Shown here piece by piece: positions 52,776 to 61,786 of a stretch of DNA of 64,000 nucleotides. Both the position numbers and the translations under genes were made by a program. Below the pieces are notes generated by a model. It was given only the letters and a program-made list of their open reading frames with translations. It had not been told where the DNA came from and searched no databases. The DNA comes from Streptomyces sp. B3I8. Lineage in GTDB: Bacteria > Actinomycetota > Actinomycetes > Streptomycetales > Streptomycetaceae. Numbering within the stretch: the stretch's first letter is position 1; every line of letters begins with the position of its first letter. The DNA lies in assembly GCF_030816915.1 (NCBI RefSeq), contig NZ_JAUSYN010000002.1, forward strand, positions 3,609,501 to 3,673,500, given 5' to 3'.

Positions 52776-52838
52776 CGGTGCCGGCGGTCGGCGTCGCACC
52801 GCAGTGCCGGTGGCGCGGTGCCGGCGGTCGGCGTCGCA
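52776..52838. repeat. 23-bp direct repeat
   Basis: A unit beginning CGGTGCCGGCGGTCGGCG occurs exactly twice (52776-52798 and 52816-52838) just upstream of the inverted repeat that precedes the XRE-TPR gene. Confidence 0.65.
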
Positions 52839-52849
52839 TGACAGTGCTG

Positions 52850-52879
52850 CGTTAAGCGTGTTTAATACGGCGCTTAACG
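52850..52879. promoter_or_regulatory. Inverted-repeat operator upstream of XRE-TPR gene
   Basis: CGTTAAGCG and CGCTTAACG form perfect 9-bp arms with a 12-base AT-rich spacer (TGTTTAATACGG), 50 bases before the regulator start and likely overlapping its promoter. Confidence 0.65.
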
Positions 52880-52928
52880 TAGAGCCTGTGGGAGCCTGAC
52901 CACAAGGGATCCAGGGGGAGTTGGGGCT

Positions 52929-54302
52929 GTGGGAGAACACGCTGCGGGAGAGCAGGAGGACCGCGACCGGCCGGAGGTGATCGGCCGGCGGGTACAGCGG
53001 TTGCGCACCGCCCGCGGGCTGACCCAGCGGCAGCTCGCGGAACCCGCGTACACCCCCGCGTACATCTCCACCCTGGAGGCCGGCCGCGTCCGTGCCTCCG
53101 ACCCCGCGCTGCGGCACATCGCCGAACGGCTCGGCGTGGCCTTCGAGGAGCTGGCCACCGGCCGCTCGCCCCACCTGGCCACCGGCCTGCGGCTGCGGCT
53201 GACCGACGCGCAGCGGGCGCTGGCCACCGGGGAGGCGTCGGCGGCGGCCGAGCGGTACGCGGAGCTGCTCACCGAGGCCGAGGAGCACGCGCTCCCCGCC
53301 GAGCAGGCCGCCGCCCTGCTCGGACTCGGCGAGTGCGCCATGGACACGGGGGACGTGACCGAGGCCCGCGAGTTCTTCGAGCGTTCCGAGCGGTGTCTGG
53401 CCGACGCGGGGGCGCCGCTGCCGGCCCGGGTCCCGGCGGTCCGCGGCCGCGCGGTCGCCCACTACCTTGCGGGCGAGATCCGGTACGCCTGCTACCTGCT
53501 GGAGACCACGCTCGACGAGCTGAACCGCTCCGGTCTGCACGACCCGGACGCGCTGCTGCTGCTGTACGCGAGCGCGATCGGCCCCTACATGGACATGGGC
53601 ACCCACGCGCGGGCCGCGCAGGCCGCCGAGTTCGCGCTCGCGCTCGCGCCGCAGGTGGAGGACCCGGCGCTGCTCGCCCGGATGCACCGCTCGGTGGCCC
53701 GCACGCTGATCGCGGAAGGCCGCATCGCCGAGGCCGACACCTCGCTGGCCAAGGCCGCCGAGCTCTACCGCCAGCTCCAGATCCGTACCGAGCTGGCCAA
53801 CTGCCACTGGATGCGCGGCTATCTGTACGCGCAGGACGGCAGGCTGGAGCGGGCGGAGAGCGAGCTGCGGGAGGCGCTCGCCATGCTGTCGGAGAAGCGG
53901 GCCGCGCTCTACAGCAGCCAGGTCGCGGTGGAGCTGGCGGACGTGCTGCACCGGCGGGAGAGGTCCGAGGAGGCGTCCGAGTTGCTGCACGGCGTCCTCG
54001 GCGGCCTGTCCCCCGAACGCGGCGCCGTGCACGCCGCCGCCGCGCACCGGCTGCTCGGCATCATCGCGGAGGACGCCCGGGACACGGACACCGCCGAGGA
54101 GCACTACGTGCGCGCGCTGAGCCTGCTGGAGCGCGCGGGCGCCGCCGGCGACCTGGCCGACCTGTGCCGGCTCCTGGGCGACCTGCTGCGCCGCACCAAC
54201 CGGGTGGAGGCGGCCCTGGACGCCTACCGCACGGGCCTCGGCCACCGCACCGCCCCCGGCACCACCACGCTCGGCCCGGCCCCGGCCCAGCCCCCGCTGT
54301 AG
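52929..54302 (+). CDS. XRE-family regulator with TPR domain
   Basis: A 457-residue regulator: helix-turn-helix (about 17-75; RLRTARGLTQRQLAEPAYTPAYISTLEAGR in family order) followed by a long superhelix of TPR-type repeats (about 95-435; AAAERYAELLTEAEEHAL, LGECAMDTGDVTEAREFFERSE, MRGYLYAQDGRLERAESELREAL). TPR-bearing XRE regulators often sense peptides or partner proteins. GGGGGAG precedes the GTG at 52929. The inverted repeat at 52850-52879 is the probable autoregulatory site. It lies about 1 kb from the distal end of the CIS cluster. Confidence 0.9.
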   Translation: MGEHAAGEQEDRDRPEVIGRRVQRLRTARGLTQRQLAEPAYTPAYISTLEAGRVRASDPALRHIAERLGVAFEELATGRSPHLATGLRLRLTDAQRALATGEASAAAERYAELLTEAEEHALPAEQAAALLGLGECAMDTGDVTEAREFFERSERCLADAGAPLPARVPAVRGRAVAHYLAGEIRYACYLLETTLDELNRSGLHDPDALLLLYASAIGPYMDMGTHARAAQAAEFALALAPQVEDPALLARMHRSVARTLIAEGRIAEADTSLAKAAELYRQLQIRTELANCHWMRGYLYAQDGRLERAESELREALAMLSEKRAALYSSQVAVELADVLHRRERSEEASELLHGVLGGLSPERGAVHAAAAHRLLGIIAEDARDTDTAEEHYVRALSLLERAGAAGDLADLCRLLGDLLRRTNRVEAALDAYRTGLGHRTAPGTTTLGPAPAQPPL

Positions 54303-54511
54303 CTGGCGGGGGCGCCGCGCCGGGGCCCGCGCCCGTACCGCGGGCGCCGGTCCGTGTACCGGGCACCGGTCGACGTGCCGGGTGTGACGTGCGACACGTG
54401 ACGGGCCTGCGGATTTTACCGTTTCTTGAGACGTTCCCGCGCGACCCGTCCGTATCTCTGGGCGTCCGGCTCCGCCCGCGGTGGAGCGATGACGCGAGCA
54501 GGAGAGGTGCC

Positions 54512-55273
54512 ATGGGCATTTCACGTAGCGCGGCGGGAACCCTCTTCGTCGGAGGCGCTCTCGCCCTCACCATGGCGGCGATCGCCTACCCCACCATGCT
54601 GGGGTTCCAGACGACGGCCTCCCAGCCGAGCCGCGTGATCGCCAACTTCCCGAGCGGGCCGCTCACCGAGGCCGACCGGGACTTCGTGGTGAAGGTGCGC
54701 GCGGCCGGGCTGTGGGAACTGCCCGCCGGTGAACTGGCCCTGACGAAGGGCACCACCGCGGCCGTACGGACCGCCGGGCAGCACCTGGTCAACGGACACG
54801 CCACGCTCGACGAGGCCGACCGCAAGGTGGCCCAGCAGCTCAACATCGCGCTGCCCAACCAGGCGAGCCCACAGCAGCAGGGTTTCGTGACCACGCTCAA
54901 GGCCGACAAGGGCAAGCAGTTCGACTCCGACCTCGCCAACATCCTGCGGGTCACCCACGGGCAGATCTTCTCGACGATCGCCAAGATCCGGGCCAACACC
55001 GAGAACACGCTGGTCCGTCAGCTCGCCAACCAGGCCAACATCACCGTCCTCGACCACATCACGATCCTGGAGGCGACCGGGCTGGTCAACTTCAACCAGG
55101 TGCTGTTCCAGGAGACGACGCCGCCCAAGCTGCCCAGCGACCAGCTCACCCCGCCGCCCGCGCAACCGGGCGTGGCCGTGCAGCCGTTGACGCCGCCGCC
55201 GAACTTCACTCCCCCGGCCACGGTGATCCCGGCGACCCCGGGCGCCGGGGACATCACCAAGCCGGCGAGCTGA
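54512..55273 (+). CDS. DUF4142 secreted protein
   Basis: A 253-residue exported or membrane-tethered protein: an N-terminal hydrophobic segment (SAAGTLFVGGALALTMAAIAY) followed by the ferritin-like DUF4142 helical domain (about 45-195; LTEADRDFVVKVRAAGLWELPAGELAL). A Pro-rich tail (about 205-253; TPPPAQPG, PPPNFTPPATVIPATPG) ends the protein. AGGAGAGG lies upstream of the ATG. Such proteins are common in streptomycete envelopes with no assigned activity. Convergent with the CIS gene cluster. Confidence 0.87.
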   Translation: MGISRSAAGTLFVGGALALTMAAIAYPTMLGFQTTASQPSRVIANFPSGPLTEADRDFVVKVRAAGLWELPAGELALTKGTTAAVRTAGQHLVNGHATLDEADRKVAQQLNIALPNQASPQQQGFVTTLKADKGKQFDSDLANILRVTHGQIFSTIAKIRANTENTLVRQLANQANITVLDHITILEATGLVNFNQVLFQETTPPKLPSDQLTPPPAQPGVAVQPLTPPPNFTPPATVIPATPGAGDITKPAS

Positions 55274-55307
55274 GCCCGGCGGCCCCGCCCCCTTCCCTCC
55301 GAGGGGG

Positions 55308-56801
55308 TCAGGAGCCGCTCGCGTTCGACGGCCCGAAGAACTCGATCTCGGCCAGCGCCACCTGCTTCTTCTCGGAGACCGCGTACGACGACTCGACGGT
55401 GAACCGGACGGCGGTCACGTCGTGGACGCGGAACGCGCGGCGCTGCGGACCGGCGGCCTGGTCGAGGGCGATCGTCCGGGTGGTCGTGCGCCCGTCGGCC
55501 GTGGTGATCCGGGCCTCGACGAGGTGCGGCAGCGCGGACCGGGTGAGCTCGTCGGAGCGGGTGGAGACACCCGAGGTGACGAGCAGGTCCAGCAGGCGGG
55601 TGGGCTGCGCGAACCGCGCCTCGATCCACTCGCCCCTGCCGGACTCCACCACCCCCGGCCCCCACCAGGTGTTGTTGAGCTTGTCGAACGCGAGCGCGGG
55701 CTTGTGACCCGGGTACGAACGGGAGGCGCTGACGGCGTCCGGGGAGAGCGGGGCCCGCTTGGCGAAGTGGTCGCGGGTGGCCTGGACGCCGCCCGGGATC
55801 TGGAAGCAGACGAGGACCAGCCCGGTGACCACGAGTGCGGCGACCAGCCAGGACAGGACGCGGTCGAAGGCACGGCGCAGGCGCGGACGGTCACCGGCCC
55901 ACGGGGTCTCGCGGTTGCGGCGGTCCGTCATCCGACGCCACCACGAGCGGCTCTCCCGCACCCGCTCCTCGTCCGCCCCCGCCAGGGACATGGCGCAGCG
56001 GACGCAGTAGTGGCGGCCCGGCGGGTTGGGGGTGGCGCACCAGGGGCAGGGCGGCCCGCCGTGCGCGCCGGGGGTCTGCCCGGGGGCCCGCACCTCGGGG
56101 CGGTCGGCCACGGGCACGCCGGGCAGCACCGGGGCGACGCCGGGCTGCGGGGCGGTGCGCGGGCCGGGCTCGTCGACGGGCACCAGCAGCGAACGGGCCC
56201 GGTCGGCCAGGGCGTCCGGGCCGGGACCCGGTAGGGGCCCCGGCGCGACGCCCGGCGCCGGGGCCGGGGGCATGGAGGGAGTGGGGATGGTGTCGTAGAT
56301 GTCCTCGGCGGCCCCGGGCGGCTCTGCGGGCCCTGACCCAAACCCCGTTCCGGCCCCGGGCCCGCGGCCCGGGGCCGGGCCGGTCGGGGCGAAGGCGTGC
56401 CCGGCGGGCTCGACGCGGTCGGCGCCGCCCGCGGGCGGGGCGGGTTCGGCGGGCTCGGCCGCGGCGGCGGGGTCGGGCCTGCGGGTCAGGAGCGGGTCGG
56501 CGGGGTCGGCCCGGGAGAACGCGTCCCAGGTCGGGTCGCCGGACCGGGTGTCGGTCACCGCGGCACCGGCCGCCGGCGAGGGTGCGGCCGGCGGCGTGGC
56601 GCGGGTCGGCAGCGAGGGCCGGGCGGACCGCGTGGGCCGGGCGGTGGCACCCCCGCCGTCTCCGCCGCCGTCCGCGCGGTCCGAACCGTCCGCGCCGCTC
56701 CGGCCGCGGCCGGTCCAGCCCAGTACGGCACCGCAGCCGTCGCAGAAGGACTGACCCGGTTCCGCGCGGGTTCCGCACTCGGCGCAGTTCTGCGTGGTCA
56801 T
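55308..56801 (-). CDS. Zinc-ribbon, single-TM, discoidin-like membrane protein (CisA-like)
   Basis: A 497-residue protein, last gene of the CIS operon. N-terminal zinc ribbon (CAECGTRAEPGQSFCDGC, residues 6-23), a long Pro/Ala disordered region, a second zinc ribbon (CPWCATPNPPGRHYCVRC, about 252-269), one TM helix (about 313-334; SWLVAALVVTGLVLVCFQI) and an extracellular discoidin/NADase-type glycan-binding-like domain (about 355-490). This bitopic layout resembles CisA, a membrane protein reported to link Streptomyces CIS particles to the membrane (from memory). It overlaps the tail protein I gene by 4 bases (ATGA). Confidence 0.8.
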   Translation of the reverse strand: MTTQNCAECGTRAEPGQSFCDGCGAVLGWTGRGRSGADGSDRADGGGDGGGATARPTRSARPSLPTRATPPAAPSPAAGAAVTDTRSGDPTWDAFSRADPADPLLTRRPDPAAAAEPAEPAPPAGGADRVEPAGHAFAPTGPAPGRGPGAGTGFGSGPAEPPGAAEDIYDTIPTPSMPPAPAPGVAPGPLPGPGPDALADRARSLLVPVDEPGPRTAPQPGVAPVLPGVPVADRPEVRAPGQTPGAHGGPPCPWCATPNPPGRHYCVRCAMSLAGADEERVRESRSWWRRMTDRRNRETPWAGDRPRLRRAFDRVLSWLVAALVVTGLVLVCFQIPGGVQATRDHFAKRAPLSPDAVSASRSYPGHKPALAFDKLNNTWWGPGVVESGRGEWIEARFAQPTRLLDLLVTSGVSTRSDELTRSALPHLVEARITTADGRTTTRTIALDQAAGPQRRAFRVHDVTAVRFTVESSYAVSEKKQVALAEIEFFGPSNASGS

Positions 56802-57397
56802 CTCTCCGGGTTCCTTTCGGCGGCGGTCACCTGAACCGTGTAGGGCATGTGGGCGGGGCGCGCGGCCGCGACGAGGGCGTCCAGCCGGTACGCGTCCGCG
56901 GGGGTGGGGTGCGGCAGCCGCAGGAGCACGTGCAGCCGGGGACGGGGTTCGCCGGGAACCGGGCCGAGCGGGCGGCCGCTCCAGGCGGCGGCGCCGCTCT
57001 CGGTGATCTCCGGCTCCGCCCCGAACGCGAGCCGTACGGCTTCGGCGAGGCCGTCGCGGGTGCCGCGGACGCGGTGCAGATACGCGGCGGCGGCCACGGC
57101 GGCGCGCAACCGCGCCTCGGCCCCCGCACGGTCACCACCGGAGCCGTCGGCCCCGCCGTCGGTCTCCGTGCCGTCCGTCTCCGCGCCGACCCAGCCGCCG
57201 AGCCAGCGGACGAAGTCCGTGGGCGCGAGGGCGGGGGCGAAGTACGTGTCGATGCAGTCGAGGACGTTGAGGATCGGCGCCAGCACCTCGTCGAGACCGG
57301 CGACGAAGCGCTGCGCGAGGTCGTCGTCGGCGAAGACGGCGGGCAGGGTGGGGCCGAGCGGCGCGGACGAGGCGAGCCCGTCGACGGAGCCTCTCAC
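56798..57397 (-). CDS. CIS baseplate / phage tail protein I-like protein
   Basis: A 199-residue protein matching P2 gpI-like tail proteins: LGPTLPAVFADDDLAQRFVAG, VLDCIDTYFAPALAPTDFVRWL and YLHRVRGTRDGLAEAVRLAFG. In CIS baseplates this corresponds to the wedge partner of the J protein. An acidic insertion (TDGTETDGGADGSGGD) lies near residue 75-95. Start GTG at 57397 and stop both overlap neighbouring genes, so it is translated within the baseplate set. Confidence 0.82.
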   Translation of the reverse strand: MRGSVDGLASSAPLGPTLPAVFADDDLAQRFVAGLDEVLAPILNVLDCIDTYFAPALAPTDFVRWLGGWVGAETDGTETDGGADGSGGDRAGAEARLRAAVAAAAYLHRVRGTRDGLAEAVRLAFGAEPEITESGAAAWSGRPLGPVPGEPRPRLHVLLRLPHPTPADAYRLDALVAAARPAHMPYTVQVTAAERNPER

Positions 57398-57428
57398 GGG
57401 GTCTCCCTCCCCGGACGGGGACGGCGGC

Positions 57429-59387
57429 TCATATGCCCTCGCCGATCACGCGGACCCGGTGGTCGTAGGAGAACACCAGGGAGGGCCGGCTCAGGTCGAT
57501 GCGGTCGGTGGCCTCGCCGCGCTTGCCGGTCAGGGGGTCGGCGGGGTGGAGGGTGACCTCGTCGACGAGTTCCACGCCCGGGACCCGTTGCAGGACCGCG
57601 AAGACCTCGCCCGACTGCACCGGGCGGCCGAACGGCCAGCCCTTCCCGTCGGCGCCGCCGGTCAGCGGGTCCAGGTGCCGGTAGAGCGCGTCGTGCGCCC
57701 GGCGGCGCACCTTGTCCGTGTCGACGCCCCGGAACGCGTGCACCGTGGCCACCACCGTCACCCCCTGGTAGAACGGCGGGCCGACGGCCAGTCTGGTGCC
57801 GATCAGCCGGCGTTCGTCGAGGTGCCGGGTGATGCGGGACAACAGGGCGTCGCCGGGCACGAGTTGCTCGAAGCGCAGCCGGCCGCCCGGGTCCGGCACC
57901 GCCTGCGGCACCACCAGGACCCGTACCGCGTACGCCCCGTGCTCGGCCTCCTCGCCCTCCAGGCAGGTGATGCGCGCGGTCTCGGGCGCGGCCCGGCGGG
58001 CGAGTTCCTCGTAGTCCCGCAGGGTCACCGCGCGTTCCTGGGCGCGCAGCGTGATCGGGGCGCGCACCTTCGCCTCCTCCACCGTCTCCCCGTCGACGCC
58101 GCCGCGCGCGGCCTCCCGGTTGACGACCTCCGAGACGTACGGGACGGACGAGCGCAGCACCCGCACCGCGCCGCGCGCCACGTTGCCGGAGCGGCCGCCG
58201 CCGGTGCGGTAGCGGCGGGCGCGGACGACCGCGCCCTTGGGGGCGACGGCCCCGTACTGCCGCAGCGTGCCGTCGGGTTCGCGGACGGCGGGGCCGAAGG
58301 CGATCTCGCCGGTGGTGGCGTCGAGGGTGACGTGCCGGTCCTCGGGTCCGGAGGCGGCGAAGTGCGGGACGACCGTCCAGTCCGTCCAGCCGTCGTGGCC
58401 GGCGGTCTGCAGCAGCAGCGGCGGGTCGTCGCCGACGACGGGCGCGTGGGCGAGGCGCAGCCGCTGGCCGGGCAGGCCGGTGGACTCGCCGAGCGCCTCG
58501 TCGTACACCGCCTCGGCGTGCACGGCGGGCGCGGTGCCGCCGAGGGTGTCGGCCGTCGCGGACCGTACGGTCGGGGAGGTGGTGTAGAAGGGCTGGCCGG
58601 GCAGCGGTTCGGTGACCCGGCAGCGCAGCCAGCCGGCCTCCTGGCCGCCGGTGCGGGACAGCACGTGGGCGCCGGGGACGTGCAGGACGACCGCGCCGGG
58701 CCGGTTGAGGCCGCCCGTGCCGTCCTGGTCCACCTCGCAGGGCAGCCAGCCGTCCTCGGTCCACGCCTCCCACACCAGCGGCGGCTGCCGGGGGTCCACG
58801 CCGACGCCGTCCACCCTGCTGTCCAGCTCCACGGCCACCGCGCAGTGCGGCACGGCCGCGGACAGTCCGAACAGCATGCAGTCGCCGGGCCGCGGGGCCT
58901 CGTCGAAGCACAGCACGTCCTCGCCCTCGGCGAGGTCGGTGGTGCGGTCGGTGACCGGGGAGTCGGTGCGTTGGGTCACCAGATACCGCAACGCGCAGGG
59001 TACGAGGGCCAGTTCGCGCTCGGTGGCGAAGACGATCGCCTCCTCGCTCTCGGTGCGCACGGTGGCCGCCTCGGTGCCCGCCGGCAGCAGCACCGGCTCC
59101 TCCTGCGGCGCCGACAGCCAGAACGTGACGTCGGTGCGGGCGGCGGAGGGCGGGAAGAGGGTGATGCCGACCAGGTCGAGGAAGGCCAGGTGGTTCTTGT
59201 CGGGCACCCGGTTGAGCCGGTAGACGATCTGGTCCGCCATGTGCGCGACCGTCTCGACGAGGGTGACCCCGGGGTCGGAGACGTTGTGGTCGGTCCACTC
59301 CGGGGCGCGCTGCTGGATGTAGCGCTTGGCGTCGTCGACGAACTGCTGGAAACGGCGGTCGTCGAGGTTGGGGGAGGGCAGGGCCAT
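57429..59387 (-). CDS. CIS baseplate J family protein
   Basis: A 652-residue wedge component (T4 gp6-like) of a contractile injection system. N-terminal LDDRRFQQFVDDAKRYIQQ and APEWTDHNVSDPGVTLVETVAHMADQI are typical, as are AVTLRDYEELARRAAPETARI and VTVVATVHAFRGVDTDKVRR near the C-terminus. It overlaps the gp25 stop by one base (TGATG). About 30 bases follow before the tail protein I start. Confidence 0.9.
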   Translation of the reverse strand: MALPSPNLDDRRFQQFVDDAKRYIQQRAPEWTDHNVSDPGVTLVETVAHMADQIVYRLNRVPDKNHLAFLDLVGITLFPPSAARTDVTFWLSAPQEEPVLLPAGTEAATVRTESEEAIVFATERELALVPCALRYLVTQRTDSPVTDRTTDLAEGEDVLCFDEAPRPGDCMLFGLSAAVPHCAVAVELDSRVDGVGVDPRQPPLVWEAWTEDGWLPCEVDQDGTGGLNRPGAVVLHVPGAHVLSRTGGQEAGWLRCRVTEPLPGQPFYTTSPTVRSATADTLGGTAPAVHAEAVYDEALGESTGLPGQRLRLAHAPVVGDDPPLLLQTAGHDGWTDWTVVPHFAASGPEDRHVTLDATTGEIAFGPAVREPDGTLRQYGAVAPKGAVVRARRYRTGGGRSGNVARGAVRVLRSSVPYVSEVVNREAARGGVDGETVEEAKVRAPITLRAQERAVTLRDYEELARRAAPETARITCLEGEEAEHGAYAVRVLVVPQAVPDPGGRLRFEQLVPGDALLSRITRHLDERRLIGTRLAVGPPFYQGVTVVATVHAFRGVDTDKVRRRAHDALYRHLDPLTGGADGKGWPFGRPVQSGEVFAVLQRVPGVELVDEVTLHPADPLTGKRGEATDRIDLSRPSLVFSYDHRVRVIGEGI

Positions 59388-59833
59388 CACAGGTCGCTTT
59401 CGGGAGCCGTGCCCTGCGACGGGCCGGCGGTGTCCGGTTCGTCGTGGGACGGGATGACGTAGAACGGGAAGACCAGGCTGCGCGGATTGTTGGTGCCGCG
59501 GATCGAGTACCGGACGTCGATGTGGAGCGTCCCCTCGTCGGGGCCCGCGGTGACGTCGACGTCGTGCACCTCGATGCGCGGCTCCCAGCGGTCGAGGCTG
59601 GCGAACACCTCGTGCTGGACGCGGCCCGCGGTGGCCTCGTTGACCGGGGAGAACACCAGGTCGTGGATGGCGCAGCCATAGTCGGGGCGCATCGGCCGCT
59701 CCCCCGGCGCGGTGGCCAGGACGAGCCGGATCGCCTCCTCGATCTCCTTCTCCCCGGAGACCAGGGCGATGCCCCCGGTCGGTGAGATCCGCAGCGGGAA
59801 CGCCCACCCGGATCCGACGAACTGCTCGGCCAT
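59387..59833 (-). CDS. GPW/gp25 family baseplate wedge protein
   Basis: A 148-residue protein with the lysozyme-like gp25 fold pattern: GWAFPLRISPTGGIAL, IEEAIRLVLATAPGERPMRPDYGC and a strand-rich C-terminus. It joins the sheath to the baseplate in contractile machines. Start ATG at 59833 lies 48 bases beyond the VgrG-type stop; no separate PAAR gene fits in that gap. Confidence 0.9.
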   Translation of the reverse strand: MAEQFVGSGWAFPLRISPTGGIALVSGEKEIEEAIRLVLATAPGERPMRPDYGCAIHDLVFSPVNEATAGRVQHEVFASLDRWEPRIEVHDVDVTAGPDEGTLHIDVRYSIRGTNNPRSLVFPFYVIPSHDEPDTAGPSQGTAPESDL

Positions 59834-59881
59834 GACGGCTCCACCCGCCCTTCTTCTTCTGGCCCGGTGTCCGGTGCGACA

Positions 59882-61786
59882 TCACGGGATCGGATACGGC
59901 TTGTTGTTGACCAACACCACGCCCTGCAGCATGAGCGTGGCGGCGCGGATGCCGACGTTGGCGACGGCGTTGACCTGCACGGTGCCGCCGGAGCTGAGCG
60001 TCGTGGCGCCGAGCGCCTTGAGGCTGAGCGCGCCCAGCGCGTCCACGTTCACCGCGCCCCCGAGCGATTGGACGTTGACCAGGCCGCCGCCCTCGACGCT
60101 GAGCGTGCCGCCGCTCTTGATCGTCAGATTGCGGCGGGCGCTGAGCGTGAGGTCGGTGCCCGCCTCCACCGACACCGACCGGCCGCCCCTGATGGTGACG
60201 TCGCCGTCGCTGTCGACGACGATCTCGGTCCGGGTACGGTCCAGGGTGATCGTCAGCCGGTCGTCGCCGCTGGTCAGCCGCACGCCCTGCTTCCGGCCGC
60301 CGGTCTTCTGGCTGAGCAGGTCCACGCGGTTGCCGTCCCGGTCGGAGACCGTGTGCCGGCTCGCCTTCTTGCGCACGGTGTCGTGCAGCGGCACGTCGGC
60401 GACCCGGGTGGGAGTGTCCCGGCCGTTGTAGAGGCCGCCGATGACGAACGGGTGGTCCAGGGCGCCCCGGTCGAAGGCGACCAGCACCTCGTCGTTGACG
60501 TCCAGCGGGAAGATCCCGCCGCCGTCGAGGCCGCCGAGCTGCACGGTCCGCGTCCAGTCGCTGACGTAGGTGTCGTCCAGCCACGGGAACCGCAGCCGCA
60601 CCCGCCCCTGCTTCAGCGGGTCGTCGACGTCGGTGACCAGCGCGTTGGCCACGCCGGGCAGCCGGGGCGCGGCCGTCGTGGCGCCGCCCGAGGCGAGCCC
60701 GTACAGCGAGCGCCACTGCCGGCCGCTGACGGTGACCGAGGTGCGGTAGGGCTGTCCGTCGCCGAACACGTGCCGTACGGACGTGACGGTGTACTTGCCC
60801 TCGAAGGGCTCGCCGACGTCGGTCAGCGTGACCGGCATCCCGGGCCGCAGCTCGGGGTTGCCGTGCACGGTCAGCTCCAGTTCGGCGAACGCGGCGGTGA
60901 CGTCGTCGGCGAGGGCGGCGGCGGCGTTACGGACCTCGGACTGGCGGTCGTGCGGCCGGTCGGTCTCGACCAGCTTGCCGCCCCGGAACGCGGTGGCCGC
61001 CTCGCCGGGTGTCGTACCGATGCGGATGCCGGGGTTGGTGCGCGCGGGGGAGGTGCCGACGACCTCCTTCTTCGTCATCACGTCCCAGCCGCGCGACTCC
61101 ACCGTGGCGACCTGGTCCGCGGCGGTGACGGCGGCCCGGCAGCTCAGGATGTCCACACCGCCCTGGAGCACGGACGAGCTCTTCGAGCCGGGCGTCGAGA
61201 CGGGCGGGGCGCCGGCGGCCGGGTCGGGCCGCTCGAAGCGGAACCTCCCCCGCGCGTCCAGCGACATGACCATCTCGTTCTCGTCCGCCAGCCGGGACAG
61301 GAAGTCCCAGTCGCTGACGTTGGACTGGCTGATGAAGTCGTACACCGTCCTCGTCGGCTGGATCCGGCCGAGAGCCACACCGTCCCGCGCGGCCAGCCGG
61401 CGGGCGATGTCGGCGGCGCTCTGGTTGCGGTACGCGGCCACGCGGCGGCTGCGCATCAGCCGGTGCCCGGGGTCGTAGCCGCGGATGACGGTGAAGGTGC
61501 CGACTCCGTCGTAGTCGGTCTCCATGCCGGTGACCTCGCCGGTCAGCAGCGGGTCGCCCACCCCCTCGCCGTCGGCGATCGGGGTCAGCACCACCTCCGT
61601 GCCGAAGTCCACCCCGAGGTCGCGCAGCAGCAGGTGGCGCGGATCGCGGAAGGTCAGCCGGAACGCGGCGGGAACGCCGACGCCCTGGTCGATCCAGCCC
61701 CCGACCAGCAGGGGCGCGTACCTCGACGACAGCGGCCTGCCGTCGAGGGTGACGCCGAGAACACTGGAGAAGGCGGCCCGCACCAT
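59882..61786 (-). CDS. VgrG-like central spike protein
   Basis: A 634-residue trimeric-spike protein: gp27-like hub (about 1-360; YDFISQSNVSDWDFLSRLADEN), the gp5 OB-fold (about 375-460; VTDVDDPLKQGRVRLRFPWLDD, VLVAFDRGALDHPFVIGGLYNG) and a C-terminal beta-helix of about 115 residues with regular repeats (SVSVEAGTDLTLSARRNLTIKSGG and GTLSVEGGGLVNVQSLGG in the pattern). Forms the puncturing tip. The last residues VLVNNKPYPIP are the end of the helix. Overlaps the LysM gene stop by one base. Confidence 0.9.
   Translation of the reverse strand: MVRAAFSSVLGVTLDGRPLSSRYAPLLVGGWIDQGVGVPAAFRLTFRDPRHLLLRDLGVDFGTEVVLTPIADGEGVGDPLLTGEVTGMETDYDGVGTFTVIRGYDPGHRLMRSRRVAAYRNQSAADIARRLAARDGVALGRIQPTRTVYDFISQSNVSDWDFLSRLADENEMVMSLDARGRFRFERPDPAAGAPPVSTPGSKSSSVLQGGVDILSCRAAVTAADQVATVESRGWDVMTKKEVVGTSPARTNPGIRIGTTPGEAATAFRGGKLVETDRPHDRQSEVRNAAAALADDVTAAFAELELTVHGNPELRPGMPVTLTDVGEPFEGKYTVTSVRHVFGDGQPYRTSVTVSGRQWRSLYGLASGGATTAAPRLPGVANALVTDVDDPLKQGRVRLRFPWLDDTYVSDWTRTVQLGGLDGGGIFPLDVNDEVLVAFDRGALDHPFVIGGLYNGRDTPTRVADVPLHDTVRKKASRHTVSDRDGNRVDLLSQKTGGRKQGVRLTSGDDRLTITLDRTRTEIVVDSDGDVTIRGGRSVSVEAGTDLTLSARRNLTIKSGGTLSVEGGGLVNVQSLGGAVNVDALGALSLKALGATTLSSGGTVQVNAVANVGIRAATLMLQGVVLVNNKPYPIP

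Noticed and set aside
59834..59881. Possible PAAR gene between the spike and gp25 genes
   Set aside because: Only 48 bases are available; no PAAR-length frame exists on this strand.
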